NCBI RefSeq assembly: GCF_006494425.1
Contig: NZ_VHIV01000008.1
Span: forward strand, 1-64,000
Direction of reading: 5' to 3'
Origin: Bacillus dicomae
Lineage (GTDB): Bacteria; Bacillota; Bacilli; Bacillales; Bacillaceae_G
Length of the DNA stretch: 64,000 nucleotides
Below, piece after piece: positions 57,976-64,000 of this stretch. The translations under genes and the position numbers were made by a program. The notes beneath the pieces were generated by a model. That model saw nothing but the letters and a program-made list of their open reading frames with translations. It ran no database searches and was not told the origin of the DNA. Every line of letters starts with the position of its first letter. Position 1 is the first letter of the stretch.

Positions 57976-58763
57976 GATTTGATTAAACCCAATTTATATA
58001 TGCTCATTGCTAGGTTAGATTCTTCATTACTAGTCAATTTCATTTCATTAATCTTTTGTAGGCTTCCAATTTCAATTAACTGTAATACATTTTCTTCTAT
58101 AGGGCCTTTTATTAGTCTATTTTTAGCTGCTGCAAATAACCATATAATCTTGTCCTCTTGCACCTGAATTTTTTTACCCAATAAAGCTTCGGCAATATTT
58201 CTATCGAGTCTAATCGAGGCATAATAAATATGACCATTATGTTTAATATCCTTACTTAAAATTTTAAATGCTGGCTCTGCATTTACTACCAAGATAGATA
58301 TCATCGCATTTAAGAATTCATGTTTTAAAAGCAGTTCTATATTTTTATTACTTTTAATTATTTCAATATTACTTAAAAAACAAAAAAATGACTCCTCAAT
58401 ACACTGACCATCTCCGGCATAAGGGATTTCCTTATAATCTTCAAATTCTTTTGATGCTACAAATTCATACATCAATTGTTGCAAGTCAATATTATTTAGT
58501 TCTAGTTCTTTAAAAGTTCCAGGAAAAGCTGTTTTTAATCCACCACTATGTTCTATATTCCCATTCAATAAATTTCTTACAATGGTTTTTGAAGTAGCAA
58601 TTAGTTCTTCCTTGTCAATGGTTTGAATCTGTTTTAGGTTTTCTTCAGAAATATTTAGCTCACTGAATTTATCTTTTAAGAATAAATTTCTATACTCATA
58701 ATCATGTAGTAAATTATATAATATTTCGTCAAGAGAATAGTATTTATCTACTGATATTGCCAT
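57972..58763 (-). CDS. Probable partner/recognition protein of the MNIO enzyme
   Basis: A 263-residue soluble protein with an N-terminal helical repeat (YNLLHDYEYRNLFLKDKFSELNISEENLKQIQTID) that looks like the leader- or Nif11-type segments seen in partner proteins of DUF692 enzymes. The gene follows the DUF692 gene with an overlap of 16 bp, as MbnC-type partners do. The rest is alpha/beta with no motif I know. Its role would be to bind the precursor leader for the iron enzyme. ATG 58763 behind AGAGGTGG. The family call is an inference from layout. Confidence 0.55.
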   Translation of the reverse strand: MAISVDKYYSLDEILYNLLHDYEYRNLFLKDKFSELNISEENLKQIQTIDKEELIATSKTIVRNLLNGNIEHSGGLKTAFPGTFKELELNNIDLQQLMYEFVASKEFEDYKEIPYAGDGQCIEESFFCFLSNIEIIKSNKNIELLLKHEFLNAMISILVVNAEPAFKILSKDIKHNGHIYYASIRLDRNIAEALLGKKIQVQEDKIIWLFAAAKNRLIKGPIEENVLQLIEIGSLQKINEMKLTSNEESNLAMSIYKLGLIKS

Positions 58764-59713
58764 TGTTTTACCACCTCTTTCATCCTCTGATAATTTCTTT
58801 GAGATTTTGGAATGAGAATACCATCATTAGTATACTTAGGATCTTCATAAGTCACAGCTTTTAAATTTGGACATAAAGGAAGTAAATATTTAAGTAAATC
58901 TATTTGTTCATCTAATAGTATTCCATGATGCAGATCCCTAAACTTTCCACGAATAATCTGACACCCTGATAAATGCAATTCAAAGCAATTATCAAGCGGC
59001 AGCTTAGAAAGATTTGTATACATTTTTTCATTTGTATTACCAATAAGCCATTGATAACTCAAGATATGCCCGATATCAATAGTTACTGGGGAATTTGTCT
59101 CTTGAACTAGAGTATTAAAATACTCAAAACCATCCATATCACCGATAAAGAAATTAGTTCCTTCTGTAAAACCAGGAAATTCAATACAAACTGGTACCAG
59201 TAGATTTCTCTGATATTCATTTATATTTTCAATGCAAGCTTCTAGCCCTCTTGGCGTCATATATGGTGGTAATGGAAATGGCACAGTTTTTCCCTTAATG
59301 GACCATAACCCTAAATCCTCAACAATCCATTTGATGTCATACCTTTCAATTATCTTATTTGTAAATTCTATTATGGAGCTTTTTTCATATTTTTCAGTAG
59401 CTCCCATATTTAATATGGTTTGATGGAATGCTCTTGCTTTATAATTAGGAACAGCATTAAATAGCCGATCATACGCTTCAAAGTAATCTTCTGCTTTAAG
59501 AATACTTCGATTTTTAGGTTGGAATGCGAAAAACATATAATTAAACTCATCTTTATAGTTTTCAAAAAAGATTTTCATTTTGGGAGTAATATCATCTCCA
59601 TTTTCCGCTGTACAAAATCCAATATCTTCTCCCCAAGGTAAGTCCATTCCAATACCCAGGCCTAACTTATTCTCAACTTTAGGAAAGCGTACACTATTTT
59701 CTATAAGCTTCAT
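58748..59713 (-). CDS. DUF692 (MNIO, multinuclear non-heme iron) oxidative enzyme
   Basis: A 321-residue TIM-barrel enzyme of the DUF692/MNIO family (relatives: MbnB of methanobactin, TglH). Family blocks: LGLGIGMDLPW at the start, H97 in FHQTILNMG, VEDLGLWSIKG, PFPLPPYMT, CIEFPGF, TIDIGHILS, ELHLSG and DLHHGI, with the His, Asp and Glu residues that hold the two- or three-iron cluster. These enzymes carry out four- or two-electron oxidations of precursor residues such as Cys, Asp, Asn or Phe. The core peptide has no Cys, so the target must be another residue. Start ATG 59713 behind GAGGAGG; 20-bp overlap with the radical SAM gene. Confidence 0.9.
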   Translation of the reverse strand: MKLIENSVRFPKVENKLGLGIGMDLPWGEDIGFCTAENGDDITPKMKIFFENYKDEFNYMFFAFQPKNRSILKAEDYFEAYDRLFNAVPNYKARAFHQTILNMGATEKYEKSSIIEFTNKIIERYDIKWIVEDLGLWSIKGKTVPFPLPPYMTPRGLEACIENINEYQRNLLVPVCIEFPGFTEGTNFFIGDMDGFEYFNTLVQETNSPVTIDIGHILSYQWLIGNTNEKMYTNLSKLPLDNCFELHLSGCQIIRGKFRDLHHGILLDEQIDLLKYLLPLCPNLKAVTYEDPKYTNDGILIPKSQRNYQRMKEVVKQWQYQ

Positions 59714-61646
59714 TCAACATTACCTCCTCTTCATTAACAGCAATTAGTATTCCCGCTCCTTTATCACTAAAATGCTGAAGATAAACTTGATGTTCTTCTT
59801 CCACTACATATAAATAATCCTGATCACAATATATTGCATTTGGGAGAGGGAAGACTCTCTGCCATAAGAAATCCATTAAAAGTATTCTCTCGCTTTTTAC
59901 TACTCTCACCCATGGATATAATTGCAAAATATATGTATATGAATTTGGATTCAAATTATCTCTAGACTCTGTAGAGCTCCTTTTATCTGGTGGTATTTCA
60001 TCATTCTTTTGTGGATTAACATTTTTATAAATTTCAAGAAATCGATTTAATCTTTCATTAAAGGTATCACCGTCACTATGGTTAAATGTAGCCCCCATTC
60101 TACCCATACCATAATTCAGTAACTTATTTCCCCTTAAATTTTCGTCCGATGTTATAGTTATATTATATTTCTCTGGATTTTTTGCTAAATATGTTGTTGG
60201 TTCAGCAACAAGCATTTGCATGACATCAATACCTATTTTATCTGCATTTTTTTTCAAAAACTCTTCTGAATTCATAACTTCTTCTTCAGTTTCATTGGGT
60301 AATCCACCAATTATTGAAAAACGCAGAGGAATTCCTAATTCATGAAGATTATCTATAATTTGTTGATAATTATTTGCTGTAACCCCCTTATCCAATAGGT
60401 CCAAAATTCTTTGCGAATTTGTTTCATACCCTACGGACATCAGTATGCAGCCTCGATCCTTTAGTTCTTTGCAAAATTCCTTCTTTAAAAGAATATCTTC
60501 CAATCGATTTCTAGTACTAAAAGATATACGATATCCATTATCATTTAAGATTCTCATTGCGTTTAGCACTAAACGTAGATTAGTATTTTCATCAATAAAG
60601 TTTATTCTTGTTGCACCATAATTTTTAATTAAATATTCACATTCATATGCAATTTGTTTAGGGGTTTTCTGTTGATAATTTTTTTCTTGTCTAGATCTAT
60701 TTCCATATGAACAAAATGCACATCTTCCCCAGTAACAACCTACACAAGTAATAATGGACATATGTACTTCTTCATCTAAATAATTTTTATATGGAAGATC
60801 TGAAAAATCAGGAGGTAAAGCGTCTTTTATATGATAATCCGACTTTTTAAAAATCTCTTTTTGTACATTATCTTTTAAAAAAATAAAATCTGGTACATCA
60901 TGCTTTTCTACTTCCCCGTCCAAATGTTTAGAAAGGAGGTAAAGTGTTTCTTCACCAGCTCCAGTTCCTAAACCATCTACATACTGACTAAGGTCATCTA
61001 ATTTTAAAAGTTGTTCTTTCCTTAACATTATTTGTTGTCCGCCAAGAGTTACAAAAACTTCTGGCATTAATTCTTTAATCCATTTACATAATAGTAGTGA
61101 AGGTAATAACTGACTGTAATATGCAATTGAAATTCCAAAAATTTTGGTGGGATTCTGATTTAAAAATTCAACTAACATTTTTTTTTGAATAACACTACCA
61201 ATATCTTCTTGGTTTTCAATAAACATATTTATCTCAGAGATCATTTGGGGTAATGATGTAACTTCTTTTTTTAAAAAAGAAGTTTCCAATAAAAGCTCTA
61301 TGCCTTGTCTTACTAATCTAACGTCATTTTTCAATTCATTATCTGATTTTTTATTGATAAACACGTTGTGAAATAGTTCTTCTTGATTTTCATACAAGTA
61401 TTTTGCAAATTCTAACCTGTAAATGTTTTTGATATTTTGCAGTTCTTTACCTTTATAGCTTTCAATAAATTTTAATAGGTTTGTTTTAGAAAAAATATTA
61501 TGACAAAGTTCTATATTAAAATCTTTTTGCTCTACCTTTAATTTTTTATTTCTTAAATAACCAGTTATCATTGGTAAGCTCAAATACGGGAAAAGCCTTG
61601 CTTCAGTTACTGGTGGGAAAATAATTTTCAAATCCTGAAGTTCCAA
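59694..61646 (-). CDS. B12-type radical SAM enzyme of the RiPP operon
   Basis: A 650-residue enzyme. Residues 1-260 are a B12-binding-like domain (FGISIAYYSQLLPSL..., VTLGGQQ, GTGAGEETL) without the D-x-H-x-x-G cobalt-ligand motif. Residues 290-530 are the radical SAM barrel with C304-x4-C309-x2-C312 (GCYWGRCAFC), a spacing one residue longer than the usual C-x3-C-x2-C. Further features are FIDEN, MSVGYETNSQRILDLL and GGLPNETEEEV. The C-terminal 80 residues form a small domain resembling peptide-recognition folds. Such enzymes methylate, epimerise or cross-link precursor residues. TTG start at 61646, with GGGAG 8 nt upstream. Confidence 0.88.
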   Translation of the reverse strand: MELQDLKIIFPPVTEARLFPYLSLPMITGYLRNKKLKVEQKDFNIELCHNIFSKTNLLKFIESYKGKELQNIKNIYRLEFAKYLYENQEELFHNVFINKKSDNELKNDVRLVRQGIELLLETSFLKKEVTSLPQMISEINMFIENQEDIGSVIQKKMLVEFLNQNPTKIFGISIAYYSQLLPSLLLCKWIKELMPEVFVTLGGQQIMLRKEQLLKLDDLSQYVDGLGTGAGEETLYLLSKHLDGEVEKHDVPDFIFLKDNVQKEIFKKSDYHIKDALPPDFSDLPYKNYLDEEVHMSIITCVGCYWGRCAFCSYGNRSRQEKNYQQKTPKQIAYECEYLIKNYGATRINFIDENTNLRLVLNAMRILNDNGYRISFSTRNRLEDILLKKEFCKELKDRGCILMSVGYETNSQRILDLLDKGVTANNYQQIIDNLHELGIPLRFSIIGGLPNETEEEVMNSEEFLKKNADKIGIDVMQMLVAEPTTYLAKNPEKYNITITSDENLRGNKLLNYGMGRMGATFNHSDGDTFNERLNRFLEIYKNVNPQKNDEIPPDKRSSTESRDNLNPNSYTYILQLYPWVRVVKSERILLMDFLWQRVFPLPNAIYCDQDYLYVVEEEHQVYLQHFSDKGAGILIAVNEEEVMLNEAYRK

Positions 61647-61668
61647 TAAATCATCTCCCTAAAATAGT

Positions 61669-61705
61669 AGAAGTGTACAGCTGTTTATAACAGCTGCACA
61701 CTTCT
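61669..61705 (-). terminator. Attenuator hairpin between precursor and tailoring genes
   Basis: A 15-bp stem with one mismatch (AGAAGTGTACAGCTG / CAGCTGCACACTTCT) and a 7-nt loop lies between the precursor stop and the radical SAM start on the minus strand. The T run after it is weak (CTACTATTTT), so partial read-through is likely. This would give high precursor and low enzyme levels, common in RiPP operons. Confidence 0.65.
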
Positions 61706-61731
61706 GCTTTTATGGATTATAATATTATATT

Positions 61732-61860
61732 TTATTTCTCATCTTCTTTTGCTTCTGGAGCTGCTGAAAAACGGAAAGCATGGAATGCATTACCTACTTC
61801 TAATTCTTTCGCTTCAATTACTTCTAAATCTTCAAGTAATTTTTCATTTTTATTTTCCAT
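61732..61860 (-). CDS. RiPP precursor peptide (42 residues)
   Basis: A short ORF with a near-perfect ribosome binding site (AAAGGAGGTGA, 7 nt before ATG 61860). The product begins MENKNEKLLEDLEVIEAK, an acidic, helical leader typical of RiPP precursors, and continues ELEVGNAFHAFRFSAAPEA before a charged tail (KEDEK). The likely core holds three Phe, one His, one Arg and no Cys. The gene sits between exporter and radical SAM genes, followed by an attenuator hairpin. Cleavage site unknown; V22-G23 is one candidate border. Confidence 0.8.
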   Translation of the reverse strand: MENKNEKLLEDLEVIEAKELEVGNAFHAFRFSAAPEAKEDEK

Positions 61861-61884
61861 GTAAATCACCTCCTTTCAAAGTCA

Positions 61885-63273
61885 TTAACTTTCTATGTTT
61901 TCTGTCACATTAGTAACTTTTTTCAAAAATTTCTTATCAAAATACAAGGTAAATAGTACGATGAAATATAAAACTATACAGACTACAACTAAATATAAGA
62001 ATCCGTCATTAGACATGCCACCATTAGTACCGGAAAAATTAACTACATGACTAAAGATACCTGCAGCAAATGCTCCTGTTCCAAATTGAACCATTTGAAA
62101 TAACCCCATATATACTCCTGTTTCTTCTTTGGGTACTGATAACATTGCGATTTTATTTTGGGATGGCATTGTAATAACTCCTGCCAACCCAAAGAATAGA
62201 AACATAAAAAGAAACAACAAGATTGAGCTTGAAAATGTTGAAATAGCTAACAAGGACATTCCGAATATTGAGAAAAATACACCTATTAATATTAATAGAC
62301 GATTATCCTTTAAATCAGCTAAACGTCCCATATACCCTGAGAGCATTATCGAAATTACAGAATCAATTACTAATATCCATCCGACTTGCTCAGGAGGTAT
62401 TCCATGATTTTCTCTCATATATGTTGGTATATATAATGTAATTGCATTTGCAATTAGGAATAATAAAAATACCCTAATTAATGCAGAAATAAAAATTGGA
62501 TTATGAATGGCTTTTTTAGGTATTAGAGAGGTGTCATTTGTACTCTCCTTTTCAAAAAATACAAATAGCAAGATTGTTATGACAACAAAAACAGCCGCTA
62601 AAAGTTTTAAGTAAATACCAACATTATCAATAAATAAAATCTGTATTGCTAATACAAGTAAAAGTAAACTTATTGAACTTTTGAAAGGTATTAGAACTTT
62701 TTTTATACTCTTTTCATAATTATCCTTTTTAATAACCCATAATACGAGTAATAAAGCAATCGTACTAAAACAACTTAATACTCCAAAGATTGCCTGCCAC
62801 TGAAAGTATCGCACTATGAGCCCTCCTAAAGCTGGCCCTACAAACGTTGCAACTGCAAGTACTCCCGAAAACCACCCAAATGCCCAACCTATCTTATCTT
62901 CCTCAAAATTTGTTCTTATTAATAAAACCTGGGCAGGTACGATCATTGCATCTGCAATAGCTTGTAATGATTGAAATCCTAAAAATAAGTACCAATTAGT
63001 AGTAATTCCACTTAAAACGGTCGAGAGCGTAAAGAGTAATAGACCTATAATTAGAATCCTTTTTGCTCCAAATATATCAGATATTTTTCCGAAAAGAGGA
63101 ATCCCTGTTGCAAAAAAAGCAAAGAATAATATATTTCTAATTTGAAGTGTTGAAAAATTTATATCAAAAGTTTTAATGATATCTGGAAAAGCAATGGTTA
63201 ACATGGACGTGCTCATTACACTTGCAAAAGCACATAATGAAATAGTGAAAATTTTAATTTTATACGTATTCAT
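61885..63273 (-). CDS. MFS multidrug-type exporter of the RiPP operon
   Basis: A 462-residue major facilitator transporter with about 12-14 TM helices (DHA-like). The loop 2-3 signature FGKISDIFGAKRILIIGL is present, and a motif-C-like segment lies near residue 145 (VGPALGGLIVRYF). First gene of the operon; ATG 63273 with AAGGAGAG upstream. The 24 bp to the precursor gene leave no room for another promoter, so export and precursor genes share a transcript. It probably exports the mature peptide and may give self-resistance. Confidence 0.88.
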   Translation of the reverse strand: MNTYKIKIFTISLCAFASVMSTSMLTIAFPDIIKTFDINFSTLQIRNILFFAFFATGIPLFGKISDIFGAKRILIIGLLLFTLSTVLSGITTNWYLFLGFQSLQAIADAMIVPAQVLLIRTNFEEDKIGWAFGWFSGVLAVATFVGPALGGLIVRYFQWQAIFGVLSCFSTIALLLVLWVIKKDNYEKSIKKVLIPFKSSISLLLLVLAIQILFIDNVGIYLKLLAAVFVVITILLFVFFEKESTNDTSLIPKKAIHNPIFISALIRVFLLFLIANAITLYIPTYMRENHGIPPEQVGWILVIDSVISIMLSGYMGRLADLKDNRLLILIGVFFSIFGMSLLAISTFSSSILLFLFMFLFFGLAGVITMPSQNKIAMLSVPKEETGVYMGLFQMVQFGTGAFAAGIFSHVVNFSGTNGGMSNDGFLYLVVVCIVLYFIVLFTLYFDKKFLKKVTNVTENIES

Positions 63274-63662
63274 TAAGGATGTTCTCTCCTTCAGATGTGT
63301 TTGTTTTTAGACTTTTCTAAAAATTAACCCCGGTGAAATAGATAATAATAGATAAATAACTTATGTACAACTAGAATTTAGTATATTTTTGCCAATCCAA
63401 GTTGAGAAACTTTTTCTATGGACAAATACGATCTGTTGCAAAGTTTTATAAATTAAGCTATACCTTCGAAAAAATGGCGCTACCACTAGAAATAACACTT
63501 AAAAATATCAATAAAGAGTTAAACTCTGGTTGAATTATTATACTGATTTTCGGCAATAGGTTCATTTTTCAAGTGATAGGTTAACCATGTTAGAACTCTC
63601 AATCTATTGATAAATATATCCTTGATTAAATTTATGATTTTTCAGTAAGAAATCAGTAGTAT

Positions 63663-63770
63663 CTATCAAGTTAAGAAAAACAAATACCCCAAAATGAGAA
63701 TATTGACATCTCCAGTTGAAGATTTTCTCGTTTTGGGGCATTATAAATTTTTTAAGTTAATAGGCATAGG
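63663..63770. mobile_element. IS231-end-like short element (MITE-like), right copy
   Basis: A roughly 105-bp element with imperfect inverted ends: CTATCAAGTTAAGAAA at 63663-63678 and TTTTTTAAGTTAATAG at 63748-63763, followed by GGCAT. The right end fits the IS231 terminal repeat as I recall it (CTTAAGTTGATGGGCATG) well. A CCCCAAAATGAGAA/TTCTCGTTTTGGGG hairpin lies inside. It has the same orientation as the element at 1-110, with which it shares the internal order. No transposase ORF. The stretch 63274-63662 shows no gene. Confidence 0.5.
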
Positions 63771-63817
63771 GATAAGAGGTCATAACTTTATTTCACTTAC
63801 ATCTTTAAAAAAGTTAA

Positions 63818-64000
63818 TTATTCCATAATATTAATGTATATGCTCTTTTTATTATTTGTTTCTCCCATTGTTATTTCACGTTGGTTTTTGACAAATTTAA
63901 ATTTGTTACTTGGATTTTTAACCAATCTATCAATTTCTGCATCTAGATTTAAATCAGGATATATCATGGTAACCCATCTCTTCGTCAATTCAATGGAAAC
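63818..64000 (-). CDS. C-terminal part of an unrecognised protein (cut by the window end)
   Basis: An open minus-strand frame enters from the right edge and codes for at least 60 residues (VSIELTKRWVTMIYPDLNLD...) before a TAA at 63818. The sequence is lysine- and asparagine-rich with a strand-helix look. The 5' end lies outside the window. I do not recognise it; the upstream sequence would be needed. Confidence 0.5.
   Translation of the reverse strand, partial: VSIELTKRWVTMIYPDLNLDAEIDRLVKNPSNKFKFVKNQREITMGETNNKKSIYINIME

Noticed and set aside
57877-58167. Plus-strand ORFs of 60-100 residues across the RiPP operon
   Set aside because: They lie opposite well-supported overlapping genes and lack ribosome binding sites.
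3970-63270. tRNA or rRNA genes
   Set aside because: No tRNA-like cloverleaf with GTTCRANNC-type arm and no rRNA-like stretch was seen on either strand.
53767-63273. Methanobactin or Tgl-type MNIO pathway
   Set aside because: The precursor lacks Cys, and the cluster adds radical SAM, JmjC, TldD-like and UPF0489 proteins that are not in those pathways.

Overview
The window reads as part of a large, low-GC conjugative plasmid (or an integrated plasmid-like element) from the Bacillus cereus/thuringiensis group. The support is AT-rich sequence with strong Gram-positive ribosome binding sites, frequent TTG and GTG starts, a PagR-like regulator, IS231-like element ends, and a conjugation gene set without housekeeping genes. 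No replication initiator, partition pair or relaxase could be recognised.

Region 1 (about 0.8-9.1 kb, minus strand): a CPBP membrane protease, a plasmid topoisomerase III, a type III (RNA-protein) toxin-antitoxin locus with two pseudoknot-forming antitoxin repeats, two tandem YdjM-like membrane hydrolases and several unrecognised proteins. Region 2 (about 9.1-39.0 kb, all minus strand): a transfer locus that mixes type IV secretion parts (VirB1/CwlT-like hydrolase, VirB4, VirB3-like and VirB6-like membrane proteins, VirD4 coupling ATPase, VirB2-like pilin) with a Tad/type II-like module (TadA ATPase, TadB, TadC, TadE-like and small pilin-like proteins). It is preceded by three large secreted surface proteins that share a C-terminal module. 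Terminator hairpins punctuate the long operon, notably after the pilin gene.

Region 3 (about 39.2-46 kb): gene-poor, with tiny membrane ORFs, unrecognised small proteins, two strongly structured non-coding stretches, an XRE regulator and a PagR/ArsR-type regulator. Region 4 (46.5-49.6 kb, plus strand): a 5-aminolevulinate synthase homologue overlapping an EamA-family exporter, then an orphan L-serine dehydratase beta-subunit homologue. Region 5 (50.0-53.5 kb): a small secreted peptide, a tyrosine recombinase and a double-HTH regulator.

Region 6 (53.8-63.3 kb, minus strand): the most striking part, a compact RiPP (ribosomally made, modified peptide) operon. In transcription order it encodes an MFS exporter, a 42-residue precursor peptide, a B12-type radical SAM enzyme, a DUF692 (MNIO) iron enzyme, a likely partner protein, a UPF0489-TPR protein, a TldD-like metalloprotease, a JmjC/cupin-8 dioxygenase and an M42 aminopeptidase. 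I do not recognise this combination as a described pathway. Two similar short IS231-end-like elements, in the same orientation, lie at the two ends of the window.
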